Of a stretch of 64,000 nucleotides of DNA, positions 26,114 to 35,724 are shown piece after piece. The stretch covers positions 22,804-86,803 of the forward strand of contig JAGXHW010000028.1 in NCBI GenBank assembly GCA_024635995.1, given 5' to 3'. The notes beneath the pieces were generated by a model. The model saw nothing but the letters and a program-made list of their open reading frames with translations. It made no database searches and had not been told where the DNA came from. Each line of letters begins with the position of its first letter. Position 1 is the first letter of the stretch. The DNA is from Clostridiaceae bacterium (GTDB taxonomy: Bacteria > Bacillota > Clostridia > Peptostreptococcales > Tindalliaceae). A program made the position numbers and the translations under genes.

Positions 26114-27379
26114 TTATCCTTCCAGGGATTGCCAAACCATTTCAATGAGGGTTAGGTCATCTTTAACTGCCCCCTGTTGGTCAGCCATTCTCTTGAATTT
26201 CATGGAAAATGGACGGTTGTCATCGGATGTCATGTATTCCTGTGCGAGTCGAAACAATTTATCATAGTCCAGGTTTTCCCTGTGTTCATCTTCAAGTTCC
26301 AATAAACCGTCTGTGTAGATCATGAGACGATCACCAGGATTAAGATGTAAGACCCCTTCTTCATAACCTTGTGAAAACTCAAATCCTACAGGGGTGCCAT
26401 AAGCGTTCAATGTTTCAATGTTACCGTTCTGCCTCATAAGTAAAGGTTCTGGGTGTGCACCCCGCACATAATGTAATTCCCCTGATTCTATGTTAAACAC
26501 CATGTAAAAAATCGTAAAATAATGTTGGTACTTGGAAAAGGCAAATCGTTTGTTTAAATATCGTATCACTTCCAGGGGTGATATGATTTCATAATAGGGA
26601 ACTTCTTCCAATACTCTTTTTAGCGGTGTTCCCCGTTTTGCATCCACCACCAAAAACTCTGACAATGCCACGGCCAACATGGATGACGCCACACCATGGC
26701 CCATCACATCTACCATGTAAAGACCCATGTGAGTGTCATCCAGCATAAAAATATCGTAGATGTCTCCCCCCACCCTGCCTGATGGTTGAAAATGGCAGTA
26801 AAAATTGCAGAAGGGGACTTGTATGAGGTTGCTGGGAATTAGTGATTCCTGAATTTTTGCTGCCAAGGCCAGGTGATAATCCAGTTCAGATTTTTGTCTT
26901 TTAATTTTAAACAAACTCTCTTCCAGGGCATTTTGCGAAGCATCCAATTTCTTTTGCAGCAGGGCAGAAGCTATGTGCTGCTGTACACATGCCCTTAATT
27001 CCACATCAAGCACAGGCACCACCAGACAGGCATTCACACCTGACTGGTAAAGGTCTTGTTTTAGAGATTTAAGTTCTTCCGACAACAACACAATTAATGA
27101 AACCGAATAAAACATACCGTATGCCCGTATGCTTCTAACCGATTTCATGACTTCCTCTTTATTAGATTTTTCAGCCTGCAACACAATCAGCTGGGGATCT
27201 GTTTTCGTTACATCAATCACAAGGTTGTCACTATTTTTGTTGCCAACAACCTCATGACCCCATTTACGCAGTTTGTCCTTAATTGAATTTTCCGTTACTG
27301 CATGATCAATGTTGCTGGCGCTTCCGACGATAAGAATTTTTCCGATAATCATCAGATATGGCGTCCCTTCTTTGGTCAT
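26114..27379 (-). CDS. PP2C-type (RsbU/SpoIIE) phosphatase with degenerate receiver
   Basis: A 421-residue protein. The N-terminal half (10-130) has the fold of a response-regulator receiver, but the phosphoacceptor site reads PQLIVLQAEKSN, with Q in place of D. A coiled coil (130-190) links it to a SpoIIE/PP2C domain (about 195-415) with metal-binding GGDIYDIFMLDDTHMGLYMVDVMGHGV and YTDGLLELED. It dephosphorylates an anti-anti-sigma factor in known systems. No such partner gene is nearby. The start is uncertain: an ATG at residue 10 (27352) fits the receiver better but its RBS is also weak. Confidence 0.87.
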   Translation of the reverse strand: MTKEGTPYLMIIGKILIVGSASNIDHAVTENSIKDKLRKWGHEVVGNKNSDNLVIDVTKTDPQLIVLQAEKSNKEEVMKSVRSIRAYGMFYSVSLIVLLSEELKSLKQDLYQSGVNACLVVPVLDVELRACVQQHIASALLQKKLDASQNALEESLFKIKRQKSELDYHLALAAKIQESLIPSNLIQVPFCNFYCHFQPSGRVGGDIYDIFMLDDTHMGLYMVDVMGHGVASSMLAVALSEFLVVDAKRGTPLKRVLEEVPYYEIISPLEVIRYLNKRFAFSKYQHYFTIFYMVFNIESGELHYVRGAHPEPLLMRQNGNIETLNAYGTPVGFEFSQGYEEGVLHLNPGDRLMIYTDGLLELEDEHRENLDYDKLFRLAQEYMTSDDNRPFSMKFKRMADQQGAVKDDLTLIEMVWQSLEG

Positions 27380-27581
27380 TGGTCATTGCTCATTGACTTC
27401 ATCGATCGATAAATATTTAACCGACATCATGTTTCTTATAGTGTAACGCTTCTTACATTTTTTCGCAATCAAATTATCAATCTCTGATGTTATCCGGCTC
27501 TTATTTTATGTTGTTTTGCTTTGCATACCTTTGGGGTATGATAGATAACATATAATGATAAACGACGAAAGGTGGAGTCTA

Positions 27582-29213
27582 ATGGAAATACAATTCTTAG
27601 GTGCAGCTCAAGTGGTTACCGGTTCAAACATTCTCATCAAAACAAAAGCGTGTAATCTTTTGATCGACTGTGGTTTATACCAGGGTAGCAATGAACTGGA
27701 AGCAATGAATTTCAAAGCTTTTGATTATGACCCTTCCACCATTGATTACCTTTTTCTTACTCATGCTCACGTAGATCACAGCGCACGGATTCCCAAGCTG
27801 GTGAAAGAAGGGTTCCGGGGTAAAATTTATACCACACAGGCTACATCTGATCTTTCGGAGATCATGTTGTTGGACAGTGCACATATACAGGAATCTGATG
27901 CTGAGTGGACTAACCGAAAAAGAGAGAGGGCCGGAAAAACTCCCGTCGTACCCCTTTATAATGTTCACGATGCAGAGGAAAGCCTTCGTTATTTTGTTCC
28001 TGTTCAATATGGTCAAAAAATCGATGTCAATGAAATCATCAGTATACGATTCCGTGATGCAGGACATATTTTGGGGTCTGCTATTTTGGAACTATGGATT
28101 ACCGATGAAGAAGATACCGTTAAAATTGTTTTTTCAGGTGATTTGGGCATGAAAAACAAACCTTTGATCCGTGATCCGGAACTGATTGAAGAAGCAGATT
28201 ACTTGATCATGGAATCAACCTACGGCGATCGCCTGCATGAACAGGTTGATGACCGTATGCACCTGTTGATTGATACCATTAACCGGACCATTAAGCGACA
28301 GGGTACCGTGGTGATCCCCTCCTTTGCAGTGGGAAGAACACAGGAGCTTATATATGGACTCAACAAGTACTTTGCCGAGACCAGTAAATTAGATGTCTTT
28401 AGAAACACACCTGTGTACATTGATAGTCCAATGGCCACCTCAGCCACCAGGGTGTTTCAAAAAAATGCCCAGAACTTTGATGATGAGACCAAGGAATTAA
28501 TTCTTAGCGGTGATAATCCCCTGGAATTTGAAAACCTGCATTTTGTACGTGATCACTTGGAATCAATGAAATTGAATTCCGACAGAACACCTAAAGTCAT
28601 TATATCTGCCAGTGGTATGGCCACAGCCGGCCGAGTAAGGCACCATCTAAAACATAATTTGTGGGATGAGAAAAATACAGTGATTTTTGTCGGGTACCAA
28701 GCCCAAGGAACCCTTGGGCGCATTTTGAAGGAAGGCGTTAAAAAGGTTAAACTGTTCGGTGAAGAAATTGCTGTTAAGGCCGAAATTGTCAGCACTGATG
28801 GCTTTTCTGGCCACGCTGACCAGCAGGGCCTGATGGAATGGCTAAGAGGTTTCAAGAAAATGCCGAAGAAAATTTTCCTGGTTCATGGGGAACCGGAGGC
28901 AACCGAAACATTGGCTGGTCTGATTCGGAATGAAATGAACATTCCAGTGGAAACCCCCACTGTGGGGTATGCTTTTGAAATGGAAGAGGCTGTGCTGAAG
29001 GCAGATTCCAAGGAAATGTTGTTGCCGGTACAACGCAGAGAGAACATAAAAAAGGAATTGGACGAAGTGTTTGCACAGATGGAAAGACTTGTACCAAAAG
29101 CCGACATGTTTCTTGATGAAAAAGTGCTGGAAAAAGAATATGACACCCTTAAAAACAAGCTGATTGATCTACAACGGGAATTAATGAACCTGAGTATACT
29201 CCTTGGTGAGTAA
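27582..29213 (+). CDS. metallo-beta-lactamase/beta-CASP RNA exonuclease family protein
   Basis: A 543-residue protein of the COG1236 (Ysh1/CPSF-like) type. Metal motifs are THAHVDHSARIPKL, DAGHILGSA, and SGDLGMKNKPL. The beta-CASP motifs are ESTYGDRLHE, SFAVGRTQEL, ISASGMATAGRVRHH, and GFSGHADQQGL near residue 415. Probably an RNA-processing nuclease; DNA substrates are less likely. The ATG at 27582 is chosen with GGTGGAG 4 bases upstream, since the residues before it do not align with the fold. Confidence 0.92.
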   Translation: MEIQFLGAAQVVTGSNILIKTKACNLLIDCGLYQGSNELEAMNFKAFDYDPSTIDYLFLTHAHVDHSARIPKLVKEGFRGKIYTTQATSDLSEIMLLDSAHIQESDAEWTNRKRERAGKTPVVPLYNVHDAEESLRYFVPVQYGQKIDVNEIISIRFRDAGHILGSAILELWITDEEDTVKIVFSGDLGMKNKPLIRDPELIEEADYLIMESTYGDRLHEQVDDRMHLLIDTINRTIKRQGTVVIPSFAVGRTQELIYGLNKYFAETSKLDVFRNTPVYIDSPMATSATRVFQKNAQNFDDETKELILSGDNPLEFENLHFVRDHLESMKLNSDRTPKVIISASGMATAGRVRHHLKHNLWDEKNTVIFVGYQAQGTLGRILKEGVKKVKLFGEEIAVKAEIVSTDGFSGHADQQGLMEWLRGFKKMPKKIFLVHGEPEATETLAGLIRNEMNIPVETPTVGYAFEMEEAVLKADSKEMLLPVQRRENIKKELDEVFAQMERLVPKADMFLDEKVLEKEYDTLKNKLIDLQRELMNLSILLGE

Positions 29214-29246
29214 GGATACGTTAAAATGCTTTCATTGTTGTTAAAA

Positions 29247-29276
29247 ACAGGAGAACCGATAGTTCTCCTGTTTTTT
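29247..29276 (+). terminator. terminator of the beta-CASP nuclease
   Basis: ACAGGAGAAC (29247-29256) and GTTCTCCTGT (29262-29271) form a ten-pair stem with a five-base loop, followed by TTTTT. Confidence 0.92.
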
Positions 29277-29316
29277 CAATGATACCCTGATGGTGTTACC
29301 TGTTCAAACCATATGT

Positions 29317-30432
29317 TTACAGTAACTTTTCCGGATTCAGAACCTGCAGTGAGTCAGGCACAAAATAGCCATCTTTTCTCACAAGTACATCGTCAAAGTA
29401 CATTTCTCCGCCGCCATAAGCCGCTGTCTGGATGCAAACAAGATCCCAGTGAACCGAAGAGCTGTTGCCATTATCTGCTTCCTGGTATGCATTGCCAGGC
29501 GTAAAGTGAAAGCTTCCCATAATTTTTTCATCAAACAGCGTATCTTTCATGGGGTTTAAAATATAGGGATTGACGCCAATGGCAAATTCGCCAATGTACC
29601 TGGCGCCTTCATCCGTGTTGAATACATCAGACATTTTATCACTGTCGTTGCATTTGGATTCAACTATTTTTCCATCTTTGAAGGTTAGTTCTATGTTTTG
29701 AAATACAAAACCCTGGTAGAGTGAAGGGGTGTTGTAGGTAAGTGTACCGTTTACTGAATTTTTAACCGGTGCTGTATATACTTCACCATCAGGTATGTTA
29801 CGTTTTCCTGAACACTTAACAATTCCCATGTCTTTGATAGAGAAAGTCAGGTTCGTTCCAGGTCCTGTGATGCACACCTGATCAGTCTTTTCCATCCATT
29901 CCACAAGGGCATCCATTGCCTGATCCATTTTTTGATAGTCGAGGTTGCATACGTTAAAATAAAACTCTTCAAAGGCTTCTGTACTCATGGACGCAGACTG
30001 TGCCATGGCTTCATTGGGGTATCGAAGTACAACCCATTTTGTCTTTGCCACCCGTTCCTGGATGTGTACCGGTCCTATCAATAGTTCTGAATACAGTTTC
30101 ATCTTATCACTAGGGACATCGGCCAGTTCATTGGCGTTGTTACCCGCCCGAACGCCAATATATGCGTCCATTTCTTTCATTCTCATCAGTTCAAAGGAAG
30201 CTGCCATTTTTATCTGCTCTTTCGTAGCGCCCATTAACCATTCCCGAGTAAACCTGGGTTCTTTCACTGTCACAAAGGGCAGTCCCTCTGCCTTATACAC
30301 TTCTTTCACAAGGGCTTCCACCAAAGGTGTTTCCAGACCCACTGCCTCTATCAACACTTTTTCTCCAGGTTTCAGTGAAATGGAATAATGAACTAAATTG
30401 TTTGCCAATTGGTTAATGCGAGGATCTTTCAT
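29317..30432 (-). CDS. M29 family metallo-aminopeptidase
   Basis: A 371-residue AmpS/PepS/thermophilic aminopeptidase homologue. Family landmarks are the N-terminal LVHYSISLKPGEKVLIEA, TGPGTNLTFSIKD, GEVYTAPV and the metal-binding C terminus EFAIGVNP, GSFHFTPGNAYQEADNGNSS, HWDLVC. It is cytosolic and cleaves N-terminal residues from peptides. The ATG at 30432 has GGAG 8 bases upstream and is preferred over a start 15 bases earlier. Divergent from apbE. Confidence 0.93.
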   Translation of the reverse strand: MKDPRINQLANNLVHYSISLKPGEKVLIEAVGLETPLVEALVKEVYKAEGLPFVTVKEPRFTREWLMGATKEQIKMAASFELMRMKEMDAYIGVRAGNNANELADVPSDKMKLYSELLIGPVHIQERVAKTKWVVLRYPNEAMAQSASMSTEAFEEFYFNVCNLDYQKMDQAMDALVEWMEKTDQVCITGPGTNLTFSIKDMGIVKCSGKRNIPDGEVYTAPVKNSVNGTLTYNTPSLYQGFVFQNIELTFKDGKIVESKCNDSDKMSDVFNTDEGARYIGEFAIGVNPYILNPMKDTLFDEKIMGSFHFTPGNAYQEADNGNSSSVHWDLVCIQTAAYGGGEMYFDDVLVRKDGYFVPDSLQVLNPEKLL

Positions 30433-30598
30433 ATCACTCTCTCCCATTCTTTTTGAAATCTTTGCTTGATTCTGTTTATTCTACCATACAACACAGGTTT
30501 CTTCCATTGACTTCCCACATTCCATATGCTGTAATAAGAGTGTTCCCTGTGCATCTTTCAGAAGACATACATATATTTTATGAAAAGAGGATTGCTCT

Positions 30599-31684
30599 AT
30601 GCTGCTGCAGATTAAAAACAAATATCCATCAATGATTTTTCTTATGGTTATCATTTTTACATTGTCTGGCTGCACTTCACCAGACAGTGGATGGTCCGAC
30701 AACCAGATGACCATCATGAACACCTCTTCTGAGATCAGGGTGTTATACCAGGATCGGTCACTGGGAAGCGATGCCATTTCAGAAGCATTTGAAAGAATGT
30801 TGGAAATTGAAAGCGCCTTTTTCACACATCATGCGCCCAGTCAAATCAGCCGCATCAATGCTTCTGCCGGAATTTCTCCAGTGTCTGTTGATGATGAAGT
30901 CAGGTTTCTTGTGGAGGAAGGATTGCGGCATTACGAGTTGAGCGGTGGCTTGTTTCATATAGGTTTGGGTAATCTCACTGCTTTATGGGGTTTAAACAGT
31001 GAACAGCCACATATACCGGATGCCGATGCCATTGCCACAACACTCGCGACAGCAAAAATTGAATCGGTCCAGTTGACGGGCAACGAGATCATGATGCTTG
31101 ATAGAGAATCATCCCTTGATCTGGATGAACTTGCCAAAGGCTATGCCCTGGACGAAGCTGCCCGGGTTTTGCGAGACCTGGGGATTGTCAGCGGGCTCAT
31201 TACCTTGGGTGATGATGTGTACGTTTTGGGTGAGAAACCAGGAGGAGATTCCTGGCATGTATGGATCAAGAAACCTTTTGCACCAAACCATGAAATGCTT
31301 GGTTATCTGGAAGTGATTAACCTGGCTGTTATCACCACGGGAAATGACACATCTGTCAATTTCATTGATAATGACGCCGAATATTATCACCAGGTTATCG
31401 ATCCCCGGACTGGTCGGTTGGTCTCAAACGACCTGGCCAGTGTCACAGTGGTCACCGACACAGGTCTGGACGGCAGTGTTTATTCGATGACAGCCTTCAT
31501 TATGGGTTTGGATGAAGGCTATCGCTATCTCCTTGAAGCACCTGGTTTGGAAGGATTATTTATCACTAAGGATAACATCATCTATACCACACCAGGCCTG
31601 ACAGAGATGTTCCAATTGATTGATGAAGAGAATTATACCATGGAGATCATGGTCATTGAAGATGAAGCGGATAATGATCAATAA
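30599..31684 (+). CDS. apbE: FAD:protein FMN transferase ApbE (lipoprotein)
   Basis: A 361-residue lipoprotein: N-terminal signal MIFLMVIIFTLSGC with lipobox LSGC around residue 25. The ApbE fold (about 55-335) shows DLDELAKGYALDEAA, GDDVYVLG, TTGNDTSVNF, HQVIDPRTGR and VVTDTGLDGSVYSMTAF. The Mg/FAD site residues appear complete. It attaches FMN covalently to threonine in secreted flavoproteins (RnfG, NqrC, FMN-binding domains); no such partner is nearby. Confidence 0.93.
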   Translation: MLLQIKNKYPSMIFLMVIIFTLSGCTSPDSGWSDNQMTIMNTSSEIRVLYQDRSLGSDAISEAFERMLEIESAFFTHHAPSQISRINASAGISPVSVDDEVRFLVEEGLRHYELSGGLFHIGLGNLTALWGLNSEQPHIPDADAIATTLATAKIESVQLTGNEIMMLDRESSLDLDELAKGYALDEAARVLRDLGIVSGLITLGDDVYVLGEKPGGDSWHVWIKKPFAPNHEMLGYLEVINLAVITTGNDTSVNFIDNDAEYYHQVIDPRTGRLVSNDLASVTVVTDTGLDGSVYSMTAFIMGLDEGYRYLLEAPGLEGLFITKDNIIYTTPGLTEMFQLIDEENYTMEIMVIEDEADNDQ

Positions 31685-31689
31685 AAGAA

Positions 31690-31730
31690 CTCCCACAGCC
31701 AGCATTTATTAATATTGCCGGCTTTGGGAG
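31690..31730. terminator. bidirectional terminator between apbE and HAD-IB gene
   Basis: CTCCCACAGCC (31690-31700) and GGCTTTGGGAG (31720-31730) pair with one mismatch, with a CAGCATT/GCCGG interior. T-rich flanks occur on both sides. Confidence 0.7.
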
Positions 31731-31737
31731 CTTTTGT

Positions 31738-32463
31738 TTATAAAACTTTTACAGATGCGTCAAATTGGTAAATAACATCTTTGCGTTCAATAATGATCAA
31801 CGTACGTTTAGCAAGATTTTTGTCTTTTTTAATTTCAAACAAAAGCTCTTTGGCTGGGTTGATGGCCACCGGATGCCGGACTACCTTTAGCATAGCTAAA
31901 TCGCCTTTTGTGTCACCGTAGGCGTAGCTTTGACTTAAATCAATGTCATAGACTTCCACCAGCTCCTTAATTGCTACAGATTTACTCTGTGAATCCCACA
32001 TTCGTTTGATTTCGCCAGTAAAATTATAGTTTTTATCCACCATATACTCTGTGGCCCGAAAGTCATCGGCCCCAAATTTCTCTGCCATACGTTCCACCAG
32101 GTAATCAGGACTTCCCGAGATAAAAATGACACGATGTCCCTGTTCTTTATGCCAGTCGATCCGGTCTCGTGTGAACCGGTACACCCGGTCTCCCTTGGTT
32201 TCAATCACCTGGTTAACAATGAAGTCAATGTAATTTTTGTTTTGACCTTTCATGGAATTCAGGTATATTTCAGCAACTTCCAATAAGTAGTCTTCATAAT
32301 TACCCATACGTTTATCCCAGTCTTGAAAGGCTTTTTGGGCATGGCTGTACCAATAGCGAGGATCAATGATCTCATAACGAATCAACCGCTTGAAATGTTC
32401 CATCATTAAGGAATCTCTGTGAAGTGTTCCATCGATATCAAAAAAAGCTGCTGGTTGACCCAT
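31738..32463 (-). CDS. HAD-IB family phosphatase
   Basis: A 241-residue SerB/HAD-IB protein: motif I AAFFDIDGTLHRD at 5-17, motif II FISGSPDYLV near 115, motif III/IV SYAYGDTKGDLAML near 185. Members dephosphorylate phosphoserine, acyl-phosphates or lipid-phosphates. Start preceded by GGGAGG. It begins 11 bases past the Na/Pi transporter stop, suggesting an operon. Confidence 0.9.
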   Translation of the reverse strand: MGQPAAFFDIDGTLHRDSLMMEHFKRLIRYEIIDPRYWYSHAQKAFQDWDKRMGNYEDYLLEVAEIYLNSMKGQNKNYIDFIVNQVIETKGDRVYRFTRDRIDWHKEQGHRVIFISGSPDYLVERMAEKFGADDFRATEYMVDKNYNFTGEIKRMWDSQSKSVAIKELVEVYDIDLSQSYAYGDTKGDLAMLKVVRHPVAINPAKELLFEIKKDKNLAKRTLIIIERKDVIYQFDASVKVL

Positions 32464-32474
32464 GTTGTTCCTCC

Positions 32475-34094
32475 CTATTTATACCTGCCGCCACGAATCT
32501 CGTCACGTGCTGCCAGAGCAATGTTGGCAGCGTGGTCTGAAATTCTCTCCAGATTACTAATCATATCCAGGAAAATAACACCGGAGCTTGGTATGCATTG
32601 GTGGGCATTTAACCGGCTGATGTGATTTCCCCTGAAACGTTTTTCGAGTCGGTCAACTTCTTTCTCTTTGTGTAAAACATCATTCACCATGTTTTCATCC
32701 AGTGTGACCATTGCACTAAGTGCCGTTTCATAGGCTTCAATGGTGAGTGTGGAAATCTCCCTTAATTCAACAAAGGCTTCGTCGGAAAAGTGAAGATTAC
32801 CATCCAATTTGAATTGTGCCAGTTCTGCCAGGTTTTCCGAATGGTCACCCACCCGTTCAATGTCATTGATTGTGTTAAACAGCCCGTCCACTGTCTCACG
32901 GCTTGAGGCTGAGAGGTTTGAATTGGACAGTTTAACCAGATACATGGATATTTCCCGTTCCAGCTCATTGGTAATACGCTCAACCCGCATGACCTCGTCA
33001 ATTTTTTTCTGGTCTTTATAAAAAATGGCATCCATGGAAGCATGAAGTGTTTGCCCTGCCGTTTTCCCCATATGAAGGGTTTCTTTAATGGCCGCACCAA
33101 GGGCGATGGCAGGGGTGCTGAGAATACGTTCATCTATGTATTTCACACCCAATACTGCTTCTTCTCCGCCAGGCACCATCTTAAAAGCTACTTTAATGAG
33201 TAAGCTGGTGAATGGTAGTAAGATGATCGTAGTAGTTACATTGAAAAAGGTATGGGCATTGGCAATTTGCCGTGCTACATCACCTGGGCTCAAATACGTT
33301 ATGAGAAGATAAGTTGGTTGTCGTAACAGTGAGACGAAAATCAATGTGCCAATCACATTAAAGAGAAAGTGAAAGGCAGCTGCTCTTTTTGCCGTTTTAT
33401 TGGCACCCACACTTGAAATAATGGCCGTGGTTGTGGTTCCCAGGTTAATACCAAATAAAATTGGCAGACCTGATTCGATAGGGATTAATCCTTCTATGGC
33501 CAGAGCCAATAAGATGCCTGTGGAGGCACTACTGCTTTGTACAACCACTGTAATGGCAAATCCTGCAAGGATTCCCATAAAAGGATGCGTTCCAAAACTG
33601 ACCAACATGGTTCGAAAGGCTTCAACATCTCGCATTGGTCCGAGTGAGTCACCCATCATTTTCATCCCGATGAATAACATTCCGAAGCCAATAAACGCTT
33701 CTGCCATCTGTTTTGTTTTTCGATTTTTGGTAAAAAGCCAAATGCCCACAGACACACCAATGATAATGGGTGCATATTTGACAATTTTAAAACTGATGAT
33801 CTGTGCTGTGATGGTGGTACCAATGTTAGCCCCCATAATGAGACTGGCAGCCTGTGCTAATTGCATCATACCTGCATTGACAAACCCGACAACCATGACT
33901 GTGGTGGCACTACTGCTTTGAACAATGGCAGTAACCAAAGCGCCTACCATAACCCCCATGATTCGATTGGACGTCAACATACTGATAATGTCTTTCAGTT
34001 TACTGCCCGCCACTTTTTGCAGCCCGGCACTCATGACATGCATACCGTACAGGAATAAACCCAATCCTCCCAACACGCCAAAAACAATATCCAT
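32475..34094 (-). CDS. Na/Pi cotransporter family protein with PhoU domain
   Basis: A 539-residue membrane protein. The transport part (1-310) has two inverted NaPi-II repeats, each with a QSSSA signature (TAIVQSSSATTVMVVGF and TVVVQSSSASTGILLAL). The C-terminal part (about 340-530) is a helical PhoU-like domain. It probably imports phosphate with Na+, perhaps as a low-affinity system. GGGAGG precedes the ATG, and the HAD-IB phosphatase follows. Confidence 0.93.
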   Translation of the reverse strand: MDIVFGVLGGLGLFLYGMHVMSAGLQKVAGSKLKDIISMLTSNRIMGVMVGALVTAIVQSSSATTVMVVGFVNAGMMQLAQAASLIMGANIGTTITAQIISFKIVKYAPIIIGVSVGIWLFTKNRKTKQMAEAFIGFGMLFIGMKMMGDSLGPMRDVEAFRTMLVSFGTHPFMGILAGFAITVVVQSSSASTGILLALAIEGLIPIESGLPILFGINLGTTTTAIISSVGANKTAKRAAAFHFLFNVIGTLIFVSLLRQPTYLLITYLSPGDVARQIANAHTFFNVTTTIILLPFTSLLIKVAFKMVPGGEEAVLGVKYIDERILSTPAIALGAAIKETLHMGKTAGQTLHASMDAIFYKDQKKIDEVMRVERITNELEREISMYLVKLSNSNLSASSRETVDGLFNTINDIERVGDHSENLAELAQFKLDGNLHFSDEAFVELREISTLTIEAYETALSAMVTLDENMVNDVLHKEKEVDRLEKRFRGNHISRLNAHQCIPSSGVIFLDMISNLERISDHAANIALAARDEIRGGRYK

Positions 34095-34298
34095 TCTATA
34101 TCCTCCCTGTCTACGTCTTCAAAACCATTACCATTATACACTGAGTCACCGTGGAATGTCATGTTATAAAAAAAAATAAAAAAAATAAGGAAAATTCTCT
34201 TGAAATATTGGCAAAAAACCGATGCAAAAGAAAAGGAAGTATGGTATCCTTATGTCGGATGTTTTTTCAATAAGCATTACCATAAAAGGAGGATCCTC

Positions 34299-34538
34299 AT
34301 GGTACTAACAACAATACAAAAAATGATTGCAAACCAGCTGGGCATAAACGATTCATCAAGCATCACATTGGAAACCAGTCTCCTGGATGATCTGGATGCA
34401 GATTCCCTGGATGCTGTGGAAATTATCATGGCTATTGAAGATGAGTTTGGTCTTGAAATACCCGATGAGTTGGCTGAATCGCTAAAAACCATCGGTGAAA
34501 TTGTTGAATACGTTGAAGAGCATAAACAAGAGTCTTAA
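34299..34538 (+). CDS. acpP: acyl carrier protein
   Basis: A 79-residue acidic carrier with the phosphopantetheine-site serine S36 in DLDADSLDAVEI, and helix IV ending VEYVEEHK. The ATG at 34299 has AGGAGG 8 bases upstream; a longer frame upstream has no support. It stands alone, so it may be either the fatty-acid carrier or a dedicated one. Confidence 0.95.
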   Translation: MVLTTIQKMIANQLGINDSSSITLETSLLDDLDADSLDAVEIIMAIEDEFGLEIPDELAESLKTIGEIVEYVEEHKQES

Positions 34539-34572
34539 CGGTGGTTGTCATCGGACAAAAATGCATGAAAAA

Positions 34573-34624
34573 AGTGCTGAAAATCAGCACTGAACCTTAA
34601 ACGACCTGACCTCAGGTCGTTTTT
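34573..34624. terminator. two hairpins after acpP, the second a bidirectional terminator
   Basis: AGTGCTGA/TCAGCACT (34573-34591) is followed by ACGACCTG/CAGGTCGT (34601-34620) with TTTTT. The stop codon of the convergent Asp23 gene lies in the second hairpin. Confidence 0.85.
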
Positions 34625-34977
34625 AAATTGTGGACAAAAATATTTACCTGCTGAACATTGATTTCGGTCATGGTTTCCACTGCGTCTTTCACTTTTTTCT
34701 GGGCTTCTTCCACCAACCGCGGAATTGGCATGCCATAAACTATTTCCAGTGATAAATTCAGCACCAAATGATCTTCTTCCTTCTCAAGAAGGACTCCGCT
34801 TCTTGCCGTTGTATTTCGATTAAAAATTCTCACTATTCCACCAGGAAAGCCGCCGCTGATGTCGGTAATTCCTTCAATTCCGCTGACTGCATTTCGGGCG
34901 ATGGTCATAATAATGTCTTCCGATATTCTGATTTTACCCTTTTCGCTTTGCATCACCAATGGATCTGTGTTTGTCAT
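34612..34977 (-). CDS. Asp23/Gls24 family envelope stress response protein
   Basis: A 121-residue protein of the Asp23/YloU family: SEDIIMTIARNAVSGIEGI, with LNLSLEIVYGMPIP and a helical end. Members form a membrane-associated layer; some affect cell wall or fatty-acid genes. The ATG at 34977 is selected because GGAGGGAGCAAAGAT precedes it; the 138-residue frame begins before this. It overlaps the end of the mobA-like gene by 44 bases. Confidence 0.86.
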   Translation of the reverse strand: MTNTDPLVMQSEKGKIRISEDIIMTIARNAVSGIEGITDISGGFPGGIVRIFNRNTTARSGVLLEKEEDHLVLNLSLEIVYGMPIPRLVEEAQKKVKDAVETMTEINVQQVNIFVHNLKTT

Positions 34978-35647
34978 ATCTTTGCTCCCTCCTTCGGTTG
35001 AGCTGGTCACAATCTGACCATTCATCATACCAGCGATTTTTATGATTTTCCCACATCATTAAAAGCTGTTGGTAATCCTCTTCACTGTTCACATTCATAA
35101 AACTGGTCAGTTGGGGATCAAATCGGTGAATGGTTTCTTCATCCACTGTCCTTACCAACACTTCATCATAAAAGTGGCTGACTTTATAGTGTCCTGATTC
35201 GATGGACTGCCGCATATAGGGAAGACAGCTTTTCCTGTAAAAGGCGTGTAAAGGTTGGTAGTGTGGTCCCATGATCGGAACCCGTACGTCCTCCCCATCC
35301 AGAAGACCAATCATGTGTTCAATCAACTTTCTATTAAGCAGGGGCATGTCACAGGGTACTACGAAGATGGTGTCATGACCTGCTTCCATTAAACCGGTGT
35401 AAAGGCCCACCAGGGAGTTTCGACTGGGTGTATTAACGGCATCCTGGACAAAACTAACATTTTCAAGGGTAGAAAAAAGTTGTGGCTGGTGTGTTACCAC
35501 GATGACCTCGTTGAACAAGCAGCTCATTGAACTGACAATCCATTCAATCATTCGCTTCTCACCCAGAGGCAATTGTGCTTTGCTTCGTCCCAATCGTTTA
35601 CTATTGCCTCCTGCCAAAACAACGCCTGATATGCTGTGCTTCATCAT
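34934..35647 (-). CDS. molybdenum cofactor guanylyltransferase (MobA-like)
   Basis: A 237-residue nucleotidyltransferase: VVLAGGNSKRLGRSKAQLPLG at 9-29, VPCDMPLLNRK near 105, and metal-binding D in the central sheet. It attaches GMP to molybdopterin, which aor-type cofactors do not need, so it may serve another Mo/W enzyme in this genome. Its 3' end overlaps the Asp23 start by 44 bases, so the final 14 residues are less certain. Confidence 0.88.
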   Translation of the reverse strand: MMKHSISGVVLAGGNSKRLGRSKAQLPLGEKRMIEWIVSSMSCLFNEVIVVTHQPQLFSTLENVSFVQDAVNTPSRNSLVGLYTGLMEAGHDTIFVVPCDMPLLNRKLIEHMIGLLDGEDVRVPIMGPHYQPLHAFYRKSCLPYMRQSIESGHYKVSHFYDEVLVRTVDEETIHRFDPQLTSFMNVNSEEDYQQLLMMWENHKNRWYDEWSDCDQLNRRREQRYDKHRSIGDAKRKG

Positions 35648-35724
35648 GACTTTCCCCCGTCTGTGAATCTGTTCATTAAGATATTTACCCCTATTATACC
35701 ATAGTGGTGCACGCAGTTACAGTT

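Noticed and set aside
30481..30825. 114-codon minus-strand frame over the apbE start
   Set aside because: It is antisense to apbE and the intergenic region, lacks an RBS, and has no recognisable domain.
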